Source: a virus
DNA: 46,214 bases
Direction: 5' to 3' (one strand)
Virus record (IMG/VR): IMGVR_UViG_3300017744_005433
Coordinates: 1 to 46,214 of that record
This document shows positions 23,527 through 34,000 of this stretch, piece by piece. Position numbers and translations under genes: made by a program. The notes below the pieces were generated by a model. The model was not told the origin of the DNA, did no database searches, and was given only the letters and a program-made list of their open reading frames with translations. The stretch's first letter is position 1. Every line of letters begins with the position of its first letter.

Positions 23527-25434
23527 ATGAAAAAAAAGAAAGTATTAATTCACAGTAACCACTGCAAGGCTTTCACCGGCTTTGGCAAGCATACGAAAAA
23601 CATACTTCTTCATTTAGAAAAAACCGGAAAATATGATTTGATCGAGTTTTCTAATGGTGTCAAATGGGGAGACCCTATGCTTTCCACATTACCGTGGAAA
23701 TGCCAAGGGTCATTACCGAACAACCCTTCCTTGTTAAGCAAATTAAACCAAGATCCCAACCTAGCAAGAAGTGCGGGTTACGGGGGGCAAACTATTGACA
23801 AATTCATAGAAGAAGAAAAGCCTGATGTTTATATAGGTATTGAAGACATATGGGCATTCTCCGGATACACAGATAAAAAGTGGTGGAACAAAATTAACTC
23901 CATGGTATGGACGACGCTGGATAGTTTACCTATTTTACCGGAAGCTGAAAAATTAGCGCCGAAAATAAAAAACTATTATTCTTGGGCGTCATTTGCGTCT
24001 AAAGAATTAAATAGGTTGGGGCACACTCACGTAAAAACTCTACATGGAGCCTTGGATACATCTAAGTTTTTTAAATTAAAAGATGAAGAAAAATTAAAGA
24101 TACGAAAAGAGCAAAACATTGACAAAGGAGATTTTGTAATAGGTTTTGTATTCAGGAATCAGCTAAGAAAAAGCGTACCAAATTTACTAGAAGGATTTAA
24201 AATCTTTTGTGATCAAAATCCAACGTCGAAGGCTAAACTGCTACTGCACACACACTGGAAAGAGGGGTGGGATATCCCCAGGTTAATAAAAGAAAAAGGT
24301 ATAGACTCAGAAAAAATACTAACTACCTATTATTGTAAAAATTGTAAAAAATACGAAATAAAACCTTACAAAGAAGAAGGTTTAGATTGTAGGTTTTGCG
24401 GGGCAGAGAAATCTCAAGTCACAACAAACACAAAGGCTGGTGTTTCCGAAGAGCAATTGAATGAGATATATAACATAATGAGCGTTTATTGCCACCCATT
24501 TACTAGCGGAGGTCAAGAAATACCAATTCAAGAAGCTAAATTAGCAGAGCTTATCACCTTAGTTACTAATTATAGCTGCGGAGAAGATTGTTGTACCGAC
24601 GATAGCGGAAGCTTACCGCTGAGCTGGACAGAGTATAGAGAGCCTGGAACGCAATTCATAAAAGCTAGCACAAATCCCCAAAGCATAGCTAGTCAATTAA
24701 AAAAAGTTCTAAATATGAAAGCTTCCAAGTTAATAGATATCGGAAAAAAATCAAGAGAGTTTGTTGTAAATAATTATAGCGTAGAAGTTGTTGGGAAAAA
24801 ATTAGAATCTATTATAGATGCGATGCCAGAAGTAAAGTGGGACTTTAATTTCGACATAGAAGAAAAGGACGAAGATTACATTCCCCCTCATATAGAAGAT
24901 AATTCAGAGTGGATAATTGATTTGTATAAGAATATATTAAAAATAGAAGTTGACGAGAAAGATGACGGCCACAAGCATTGGATGAAACGCCTATCAGAGG
25001 ACATGCCCAGGAGTGATATATTAAAATATTTCAAACAAGTTGCTGCGCAAGATAACCAAAAAAATAAAAAGATTGACTTTATAGAATTACTAGATAAAGA
25101 CGATGAAGGAAAAAGGTTATTAATATCAATGCCGCAAAGCATTGGAGACATCTATCTATGCACATCATTATTAAAAAATATAAAAGACACTTACCCTGAT
25201 TACAATATATATTTTGCAACAAAGCCGGAGTACTTCGATATCCTAGATGGCAACCCATATATTCACAAAGTAATTCCTTACGATAAAGGGTTAGATAACT
25301 TACCGTCAATGGAGGGAAAAGGGAACCACAAAGGTTTTTTTGAAGTTGCATTCTTGCCGTTTATAGGGACTCAAAGAATGTTAAATTATATGCACAACGG
25401 AAAAGATAAAATACAATTCGACTTATGCACTTGA
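23527..25434 (+). CDS. Large glycosyltransferase: GT4 with zinc-ribbon insert, DUF4214-like segment, N-terminal half of a GT9 domain
   Basis: A 635-residue protein. Residues 1-about 440 form a GT4-like GT-B enzyme (VLIHSNHCKAFTGFGKHTK; VIGFVFRNQLRKSVPNLLEGF; HPFTSGGQEIPIQEAKLAE). An insert at about 268-295 has CKNC and CRFC (Cys270, 273, 288, 291), a zinc ribbon inside the donor domain. Residues about 461-510 (WIIDLYKNILKIEVDEKDDGHKHWMKRL) resemble DUF4214. From residue 530, RLLISMPQSIGDIYLCTSLLK starts a GT9 domain, which stops at residue 635; its second half continues in the next gene in the -1 frame. Either the gene is split by a frameshift or the halves work as two chains. It begins directly at the previous stop. 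Confidence 0.75.
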   Translation: MKKKKVLIHSNHCKAFTGFGKHTKNILLHLEKTGKYDLIEFSNGVKWGDPMLSTLPWKCQGSLPNNPSLLSKLNQDPNLARSAGYGGQTIDKFIEEEKPDVYIGIEDIWAFSGYTDKKWWNKINSMVWTTLDSLPILPEAEKLAPKIKNYYSWASFASKELNRLGHTHVKTLHGALDTSKFFKLKDEEKLKIRKEQNIDKGDFVIGFVFRNQLRKSVPNLLEGFKIFCDQNPTSKAKLLLHTHWKEGWDIPRLIKEKGIDSEKILTTYYCKNCKKYEIKPYKEEGLDCRFCGAEKSQVTTNTKAGVSEEQLNEIYNIMSVYCHPFTSGGQEIPIQEAKLAELITLVTNYSCGEDCCTDDSGSLPLSWTEYREPGTQFIKASTNPQSIASQLKKVLNMKASKLIDIGKKSREFVVNNYSVEVVGKKLESIIDAMPEVKWDFNFDIEEKDEDYIPPHIEDNSEWIIDLYKNILKIEVDEKDDGHKHWMKRLSEDMPRSDILKYFKQVAAQDNQKNKKIDFIELLDKDDEGKRLLISMPQSIGDIYLCTSLLKNIKDTYPDYNIYFATKPEYFDILDGNPYIHKVIPYDKGLDNLPSMEGKGNHKGFFEVAFLPFIGTQRMLNYMHNGKDKIQFDLCT

Positions 25435-26612
25435 TAGAACAATACGCTTTATCGTGTGGGGTAAAAATAGACAAACCTCATATAGAGACATGCTTTTACC
25501 CAATAGCTGAAAAAAAATACATAACTCTTCATGCGAGTAGTGGAATGCAATCAAAAAATTACGACTACTATGATGACGTGATGGAAATGATCTCTCCATA
25601 TTTAAATGAACAAGGTATCAAAGTTATACAAATAGGAGGTAAAGAAGATCGAGCAATAAAAGGCTGCGAACATTTACACGGAAGAACAAACATAAAACAG
25701 TCGGCGTATATTATATCGAAATCTCTATTGCATTTTGGCAACGATTCCTTTAGCACCCATGTTGCTTCGGGATTCAATAAAAAAATAGTATGTTTATATA
25801 GCGTTTTATTCAAAGAGTGTTGTGGGCCATACTGGGGGGATAAAGAAAAACAAATACTCCTAGAGTCCCACAGAAATGGCTTAAAACCTTCTTTTTCTGA
25901 TAGCGAGCAGGTAAAAATGATAAACTTAATAAAGCCGGAGGAGATAGCGGAATCGGTTTTAAATTTACTAAAGATAGATAACTACATCTCAGATATAGAA
26001 ACGCTGCACATGGGAAATCAATATCATATACCCGCTCTATCAGTGGTCCCAAACCATATTATGCCCGAGAGCTTCGCAAAAGGTCAGCCAGTTAATATTT
26101 GGGGTCACGAATGTTTCGACGAACAGAATATAGCTAAATGGGCCTACGAAAGAAAATGTAATATATTCCTAGATCAACCAATGGGAATTAGGTATCTGAA
26201 CGTTATACGCAAGAACATAAATAGAATAAACTATTTTGTATCAAACGATAGCGAAGAAAGCTACTTCAAATCCTTAGAAAAAGGAGGGGTTAAATTTAAT
26301 CTATTATGTAAAGACGAAAACATAATTAATGACTTAAGATTAAAATTTTTTGATTGGCCGATTACTTTATTAAAAGAAAAAACAAAAAAAGATCTTGACA
26401 ATTCTGAAAAACTATGCGATAATACTTGTTATAAAAATTCAATGAAAATCATATCAGGAGCGCAAATATACAACAGCAAGGCAGCTTGGAAAAATGAACT
26501 CGAAGGGGATCACGACCAAGTTATAGACTGTCCTGAATTCTGGGAAGAAATTGATACACTAAAAATTTATAACGATAAAAACCATGGTAAAAACAAAGAC
26601 ATCATCAAATAA
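25425..26612 (+). CDS. C-terminal half of GT9-type glycosyltransferase plus unknown domain
   Basis: A 395-residue protein. Residues 1-about 190 are the second half of a GT9 fold: HLIEQYALSCGV, YITLHASSGMQSKNYDYY, VIQIGGKEDRAIKGCEHLHG, then LLHFGNDSFSTHVASGFNKKIVCLY, the GT9 donor-site motif (G.D....H.A...). The missing N-terminal half is at the end of the preceding gene. Residues about 200-395 (from HIPALSVVPNHIMPES) are a domain I do not recognise, with LDQPMGIRYLNV and a Cys pair LCDNTCYK near residue 330. The ATG lies ten bases before the end of the previous gene, so reinitiation is possible. It overlaps the next gene by 29 bases. Confidence 0.65.
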   Translation: MHLIEQYALSCGVKIDKPHIETCFYPIAEKKYITLHASSGMQSKNYDYYDDVMEMISPYLNEQGIKVIQIGGKEDRAIKGCEHLHGRTNIKQSAYIISKSLLHFGNDSFSTHVASGFNKKIVCLYSVLFKECCGPYWGDKEKQILLESHRNGLKPSFSDSEQVKMINLIKPEEIAESVLNLLKIDNYISDIETLHMGNQYHIPALSVVPNHIMPESFAKGQPVNIWGHECFDEQNIAKWAYERKCNIFLDQPMGIRYLNVIRKNINRINYFVSNDSEESYFKSLEKGGVKFNLLCKDENIINDLRLKFFDWPITLLKEKTKKDLDNSEKLCDNTCYKNSMKIISGAQIYNSKAAWKNELEGDHDQVIDCPEFWEEIDTLKIYNDKNHGKNKDIIK

Positions 26613-27387
26613 CTCAGAAGATTCACAGTCAAGTGACTTGATTTATATGAAAAATTACAAAGAAGGTCCGGGCAAATTTATTAGAAATGAATTCGGATTA
26701 CTTGATAATGTAGATTACGAATTCTCAGAAGATGGTTCTGTAAATTGGAGAGCTATGATTAAAGATGAAAACCTTTTCCCAAACAAATCTTGGTTTAGCT
26801 TACGAAAAAAAGATTTACCCAGATCTATAATAGGTCTAAAAGATTATCAATTACTGATAAAGCTTAGCGGAATCAAGGAACTTGCAAAGCTAAGGGGATT
26901 TACAGATGTTTATTATGATGTAGAAAAATGTGAAGAAGGACATGTTGCAGTAAAATGCAGTATAACATTTTCTCCAAATTACGAAACAGGAAACCTGCCA
27001 GTTGTATTCTCCGACATGGCAAATGCCACACTAAACAATACAAGCAGTTTTGCCACTAAATTTCTAGAAACTATAGCTTGCAACAGAGCGTTTGTTAGGT
27101 GTGTGAGAAATTTCTTAAACGTGCATATCGTAGGTGATGACGAAATAGACAAATCTAACCAAACAGCGTCGAGCAATTCTTCTGCGGGTTCACTCACCCC
27201 TTCTTCAATGATAGAATCTTTAGCTGGAGATAAATTGAATTGTTCCAGTTTTGAAGAGTTCAAAGTTATACTTAGGGATTGGTGGAAGACTGGAAAATAT
27301 AAAAACGATTCAGTTAAGGACTGGAACGATTACTCAGATATTCCCCCGACAGAGTCAAGAGTGTTAATGAAGGTTATGAATTCTTAG
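26584..27387 (+). CDS. Conserved phage protein, possible ssDNA-annealing/recombination role
   Basis: A 267-residue protein. The core (about residues 95-190) has KLSGIKELAKLRGFTDVYYDV, EEGHVAVKCSITFSPNYET, then NTSSFATKFLETIACNRAFVRCVRNFLNV. The order 'beta-sheet, T[SN]SF, helix with A..RA..R..R.F' recalls phage Rad52/Erf-like annealing proteins, but the match is weak. Residues 191-215 are a Ser-rich linker, and the last 50 residues (SFEEFKVILRDWWKTG) form a small helical domain. It is the last plus-strand gene and its end overlaps the convergent fibre gene by 14 bases. An alternative is an uncharacterised conserved phage protein with another role. Confidence 0.45.
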   Translation: MVKTKTSSNNSEDSQSSDLIYMKNYKEGPGKFIRNEFGLLDNVDYEFSEDGSVNWRAMIKDENLFPNKSWFSLRKKDLPRSIIGLKDYQLLIKLSGIKELAKLRGFTDVYYDVEKCEEGHVAVKCSITFSPNYETGNLPVVFSDMANATLNNTSSFATKFLETIACNRAFVRCVRNFLNVHIVGDDEIDKSNQTASSNSSAGSLTPSSMIESLAGDKLNCSSFEEFKVILRDWWKTGKYKNDSVKDWNDYSDIPPTESRVLMKVMNS

Positions 27388-28018
27388 ATTTGTTTAATTT
27401 AATAAGTTCAGAGACTTGTTTTTGCAAAACCTCTATTTGCTGTTGTTGTTCTTTGATTGCGCCAACCAGTAAAGAATTCAACTTATCGTATTTTATAGCC
27501 TTATAACCATTACTTCTAGTGGTTACTAATTCTGGGGCTATTCCCTCAACTTGCTGAGCTATTAGCCCTATATCGTGACCCTTGTAAGTTTCCTGCTTTT
27601 CATTCCAGTCAAATTCCACAGAATCAAGAGAAAGAATCTTAGATAGAGGGTTTTTAATTAACTTTATGTTATCTTTTAACCTCTCGTCGGATGCGGCAAA
27701 AGACACAACATCCCCGAACGAATGAAGTCCATTCATACACCCTATATAAAAAGCGTTATTTAGCAATTCATCTTGAAAATAATTTTCTCCATCAGGGCTG
27801 GTTGGAGAAACGAAGTCCCCAATAATATGAGTATTATATTTTCCAAGTATAAAATTACCCGCTCCGTTAATTATTGTGCATCTCCTAGACTCTTGTATTT
27901 TATTATCTGAACCTGCTGCTATTAAATTGCCAGCGTTGTATCCGTCCCCAAAAACATAATCTGATGGTGCTGGAGTTGGCGTTCCGCCTGGGTTTGTTCC
28001 TGGATTTCCTGAGCTCAT
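27374..28018 (-). CDS. Tail fibre protein with C-terminal S74 intramolecular chaperone domain
   Basis: A 214-residue protein. Residues 20-100 have beta-roll-like repeats (NNLIAAGSDNKI, INGAGNFILGKYNTHIIG) similar to the end of the neighbouring 2302-residue protein. From residue 110, SDERLKDNIKLI starts a Peptidase_S74/endosialidase chaperone domain, with FDWNEKQETYKGHDIGLIAQQVEGIAPELV following as in the family. In that family the domain helps the fibre to trimerise and is cut off just before the Ser of SDERLK. A short coiled coil (about 185-207) ends the protein. It follows the 2302-residue gene by 16 bases and is probably the tip of the same appendage. Confidence 0.85.
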   Translation of the reverse strand: MSSGNPGTNPGGTPTPAPSDYVFGDGYNAGNLIAAGSDNKIQESRRCTIINGAGNFILGKYNTHIIGDFVSPTSPDGENYFQDELLNNAFYIGCMNGLHSFGDVVSFAASDERLKDNIKLIKNPLSKILSLDSVEFDWNEKQETYKGHDIGLIAQQVEGIAPELVTTRSNGYKAIKYDKLNSLLVGAIKEQQQQIEVLQKQVSELIKLNKSKNS

Positions 28019-28034
28019 ATTAAATTATTGTGGG

Positions 28035-31000
28035 TTAAAGGCTTTGGTATAAATGTTTGTAGGTAGAAGCTTCGTTTCCTGCGGTGGATCCTACTGTTGG
28101 GATGGCAACCTCGATAGATTCTATAGTTTGAGAGTTTGTGTAAGAAGATCCATTATCTGAAGAGACCGGAAATCTAAAATAAGCATAATTACTATACCCA
28201 TTTATATTATTAGATATACTGCTTGATGAAAAATCTCCAACTTTGTAAGAATTTTGACTAGAAAGGGTATCGCTATCTTGCAGGCTTCCACTATATTGCG
28301 CACTACCTGATACATAAAGCTTTGCGTGTGTCAGGGAAGCGTTTGTAAAAATCACATATACATACCAATTGATTGCGCCGCCAGGCTGCCTAATTCCGCG
28401 CAAACGTATAGCTGGAGTATTGTCTAAAGAGTCTGCGATTCCATCTCCATCGATATCTCCAATGCTTGGAGGTGTGGACGATGCATACGAAAGGGGATCT
28501 CCGACTTGCCAACCAGTTAATTCTGCATAAAAAATCGCGCTGTTTGAATTTTTAATTAACCCAAAGTATTTGGCTTGATTTTGTACAATTTGAAACATCA
28601 GTATACCCTCTCCATCTTGCCAGCTGCCCAGGTCAGAAGCGTTGTCTATATGTTGACTCTGAAAATAGCTTACATTTGTTTTTACGCCAGACCTAGAGAA
28701 AAAATTCCAACCAGAAAACCCAACCACGTTCTGAACCCATACCCAAACTCCAGAGCTGTTGGAATTTGCTACTTCCTTATAAATATTAGATCCGTCTGGC
28801 CTTAAGAATATCCACCCAAGATCTGGGGAAAAAATCCAATTATTTATTCTATTACCGACCAGGAACAAAGATTGAATATAAAAAGAGTCAGACCAATTGG
28901 ATAATGTGGTTCCTGTTGCTGTCGTAGCTGGAAACCAGCTATCGCCATTTGCTGTCCATGTATTAGATAATTGCAGACTTACATGATTAGTTCTATCGCC
29001 AAGTATGTTTTTATTAAGAAGGCTAAATTCAAAATTGATTAACCCTCCATTTTGCAAATATGTTGAATCATTTTTATCATAACTTATTACATTCTCATCT
29101 CCCGCTAATATAGCTTGAGTGGAGCCGCCATCTATTTTATTATTTAGCCCCGCTCCAATTATGTTTGCGCCTGCATTATTTATATCTACCTCAGGCATTG
29201 AATTATTATACCCAGCGACAATAGCAGAAAAATTATCACCAACTGAATTATTATAGCCGTTCCCTATGAAAGAAAATCTTCCAGTAATATCGTTGAAAGC
29301 TCCACCAACAATTGAAGAGCCGAGGCTGTTGTAAGTATTATTTGGATCTTCATGAATTTCATTGTTATAGCCGCCGCCAATAAAAGTTGCTTGAGAGTCG
29401 GTTGCTGTAACGTCAGAAATGTTAATATTTTCGCTTACAGTGTTGTTTATAAAGCTTCCTTTTATTTCTACTTTATCACTTATACTACTGTATCTAAAAT
29501 ACGAGTTTGGCCCACCGACATCTAAGGCTACATGATAGGGAGAAGTGGCTGATTTTTGTAGCCTAAAACCCGGGGTGCTATAATTTTCCGTAGGCAGGTA
29601 ATTTGTTAATGCATTATTAAATGCGCCCGCAAAAGAAGATGAAGTAATTTCTCCTCCTGCTCCATTAGCTGCTGGGTTATTAGAATCACTACTTCCCATT
29701 GTTAGGCTGTGAGTTATAACAGCATTATCTGCGAGTAATAAATTAGTTGCAACGCTTTCGAATTGAGCGCCAAATTCTTTCCAAATAGAAGAGTTTAAAT
29801 CAGGTCTTTTGTTTGTGTTATTTTTTATTGCTATATAATAAGAAGTGTCGGCCGTATTGTAGACAACATCTCCGCGCAATTCCTCTGCAGAATTAGCTCC
29901 ATCTTCTATTCCAAAATAATTAACCGCAGGAGTCGAACTGTTTCCAGGAGTCTCAAAATCCTTCCAGACACCTCTGTAAACAGGACTTCGTCCTGTGGGA
30001 CCTTTAGCGCCATCTGACAACATACTAACTGTAGTTGAATATTCCGTACTAGTTCCAACTCCAGAAGCGAATATAACCACAGATTGAAAATCAGCTACAT
30101 TATCATTACCATGGATAATTGTATCAAATCCAACTGTAGACGTTTCTTTATCTCCACACTTGAACGAAGCTGTGGCGGTCTGGGTGCTTACATCAAAATC
30201 TGCACTTGGATTATAAGAGAACCCGTTAGTGTTGTATACCCCAGCTGTATGATTATTGTATCCAAAAATTTGATTGCGACTAGGGTCTTCCATCCTAAAT
30301 CTAACTTCATTAGACGTAACATCGCTATTGTTAAACCTAGCAACAATACTGGAAATCGATATAGAGCTCTGGGGAACGTAAACTCCATCAGAACGCTCTT
30401 CGTAAGCAAAAACGTTAGGTTCTGCGGTCATATTCATAACGGTTAACTCAGATCCATCTTTTTGTCTAATATTTCCATGGATAGTTAACTCATCCTCTTC
30501 AAAAAATAACTTACCGACTTCAGTCTGAAATACAAAAGTTCCATCCCCACTTATAGCAAAACCTTGCTGCTGTTTACCGAATTGATCTATAGAATGTAAA
30601 CCGCCAAACCCAGCGCTCCTGACTTGGCCAGTTCCACCAACTTCAATATCTTGTCCAAATATCTCAGCAGATCTTATTTTATCTGCAGTTAAATTATGTA
30701 TTTTAGCGTTAGTTATTGCGGCTTCCTGTATATGAGCGCTACCAATTAAGGCGTTAGCGAAGGCGTGCCACATCGGAGTCGCGGTACCCAGTGAATTTCT
30801 GGCTATAATATAATCCCCAACTTCCCCAAGTAATGAAGGTCGCTCAGAATCTTGATTCTGGCCTTTTACACCTTCTCCAGCTGGATGATAAGTTGACGTA
30901 TCATAAGCGCCGCTATATTTTATATTTCTTAGGGGGTTAGATATATCAGAAGTCAATAAACTTGAACCTCCACCAAATTGACCAAGACCCAGGTGCCCAG

Positions 31001-34000
31001 ATTGATCACTGCTTAATTCAACAATATCTTGACTGTGAGTTGGAACTCTCCCTGTCGAACTCCAATAAACATATTGATCTAAATTACTGGCCGTTCCAGC
31101 CCCAATGACATAACCCTCTCCTTCGTGATATAAAAAATGCTGATCCCATGATATTTGACCTGCGCTTGGATTGTTATCCTTGAATGGGTTATTTGGAACT
31201 AAAGCTATATTATTAGGAAACGCTTCAGTTATATTTTGTTCAAAATCTGCAATATCAGTTGTTTTAGCTTGACCAAGAACTAAATCTAAACCAAGTACGT
31301 TATTTCCATTATTTAAATGAAGATTAGATTTTCCGGTAAACGGGCCTTTATTTCCGGCGTGATCTACAGACCTAACCCAAAAATATCTTTTATCATTAGG
31401 TTCCCCTTGATGATTCACCTGTATGCTTGGAGAAGATGCGGAAACATTAAATATGTTAGTAGCGTTGGTAATACCTAAGGCTGGGTCATTTATTTCGTTT
31501 GGAATGGGGCCTGTACTCACCAAGCTTCCAGTCACTTTTCTATAGCCAGACAAATTTTCTTGTTCACTTAAAGCTGTGTTTCTAGACCCAAAGAAAAGGT
31601 GATCACTTTCTGACTGCCAAATCTCATAATGACTAATGTCATTCGGAGATGTTAGAACTAAATTATTTGACAAATCGAATTGGGAGTCAGGGAGTTTCCA
31701 ATTTAAAAAGTAATTTTTAAACGAAGTGTCTCCATCAAGGTCAATAACTGGACCAGGAATTGCATCTTCCGTTGTGGAGAAAACCGGCCCCATATAACCA
31801 TTTTTATTTTGATTATTATATCCATGAGGATAAACCAAAACCCTTTCAAGGTCGCCTTGATTATCGGTTACATTAAATAAATCCCCACTACCAAAAGCGT
31901 CAAAAGGGAGAATCTTATAATAATACCCAGTGATTTGATCTCCGAGTCCGCTAACATGAGGTATTGGAGGGGAATCAACAATTGATGTTATATTCTTCCC
32001 GAAAGTTGAATCTCCTGCTCCCAATATTTCAGACACAAACGATAAAGCTCCGCTCCCTGGAAAGCCTTGGTCATCTAATATTGAAAAATTAGGATTCTCA
32101 GATCTATATAATTGAACTTTTGTGGTTTGTTCCCTAGATCCGAATGCGTAATTAAAATTGAACCTAACATTTGTAACATTACTTAAAGAATCGACTTGAA
32201 AGCCTTGGGGTAATATACTAGGCTCGGGATTGTTGCCGATTATCTGTCTAGAATTTAAAATGTTTCCCTCAGGACTTAAGATTCCTAACTCTAAGCCAAC
32301 ACTTCTTTTTCCTCTCTCTGGAATGCCTATGTGTTTGAAAACTATATTGTCATAAGTATTATTTAATTCCCAATAAGGTTTCCATTGAGAATTTTCATAA
32401 CTAGAATAGACTCCGGTTTGAGAATCCACTACAGCATTTAATGGGGCGCCTGTTGGATTATTACTTAGGCACTTGTACACAAAACCGTTTAAGAAAACTC
32501 TATCTCCTTCTTGGTGATTCGTTGAGAAGTCATGAGATCCACCTAAACCTGTTTCCCAAAAAACTGAATTTTGATAAGTTGGCCTCTTTGCTCCAACTGT
32601 TTTATCTGGACCACTACTTAAAACTCCACTCCATATATCATTATTGTATACAACAAAAGCTCCAGGCTCAAAATTCAATTCATCTGACCAGTTTATTATA
32701 TTGAACTCATATTTCTCCGCACATAAATAAAACTTATCTGAGGTTTCTGGATCCTGAATTTGCCAATGATTAATTCCAGAAGACGGAATAATCTGCGAAC
32801 CAGAAGCGACAGGATTTATAGCCTTATATATATTAGATAAAGAACCTTGAAATGGCCCAACAGTAGACCAATAATCTTGCCCAGTACTAGGAAAGATTGA
32901 ATCTAGGGAGCTTTGATTTTTATGACATCTGTATATCGATCCATGATGTAATACTAAGTCCCCTATGGAAAAATCTCTACCAGTATTATAGATGTCTACT
33001 CTTTGGCTGGGTGCAATAACTAAATCCCCTAAAGAATAATCAACCCTTTCATCAAAGATTCCAAGTACATCAGAAGACGATGGACCTATTATTTGTTCAT
33101 CAACAGATCCTGTTACACAGTATAAAGCCGAATTAAACTGAACGCAGCTAGAGTATTCATAACCAGTTCTAAATATATAATCAATCTCAGGAGACCATTC
33201 TTCATAATAAGGGGAAACTATAGGTAAATCTACATCTTCTATTATTTCGGTAGAAGTATATAAAACTTCATTATTTATAGTTACATTTTCTCCGCTATTA
33301 TATTTTTCTGAAGTAGAAAAGTCTTTATGAACTGGAAACCCTCCAGTTTCGTATAAATTATTATTTATCTCCCTCGTATATTCGTATGTTTCAAAAACTT
33401 TGGTCCCAGGAAGATCTTCTATAATAGTTTCAACTCCATTATCTACTACAGAAGTCCTTGAATTTAAGCCTTCTGTTATACCTGTCAAAAAATTATTTGT
33501 ATCACTATCAAATAAAGATCCACTTATTCCAAGTAATCTTGGCTTATCAGAAGAACCTACTAAAAATTTATATTGATTTAAATCGACTAAATTATTATCT
33601 TGATCTGTTATATTCCATCTGAAAATTAAATCATCTTCTCTTTCTATAAAATTTAAATTATCAACTTTAACATCAGATCTAAATACTCCAAGTTCTCCCC
33701 CGTTAACCAACCCCGTTTCGGTGAGATTAGCTAAGGTTCCAGTGCCGTAACCGTCGCTAGGAAGAAAAGAGTAATAATAATTATACCCCCAAACTTGAGA
33801 ATACTCTATGTTAGATTCCTCTAGTACAAAATCCTTAGTTTCGAAAAAATTAAACGGCTCACCAATTTCTTTCCAATATGCAGGTTCTTCAGGTGTTACA
33901 TTTGGAGGGCTTGAGAAACCATAACTTTGTATACATTCAAAAACTTTGTCGCCAAAAAGGACTTTTGAACCAGATAAGTAATTATTATGAACATCCCAAA

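Noticed and set aside
25400-25434. Classic -1 slippery-site frameshift between the two halves of the GT9 domain
   Set aside because: No X XXY YYZ heptamer lies within the only stretch where both frames are open (25410-25434).
27374-27700. S74 domain read as a digestive peptidase
   Set aside because: In this family the domain is a self-cleaving folding chaperone for trimeric fibres, not a free protease.
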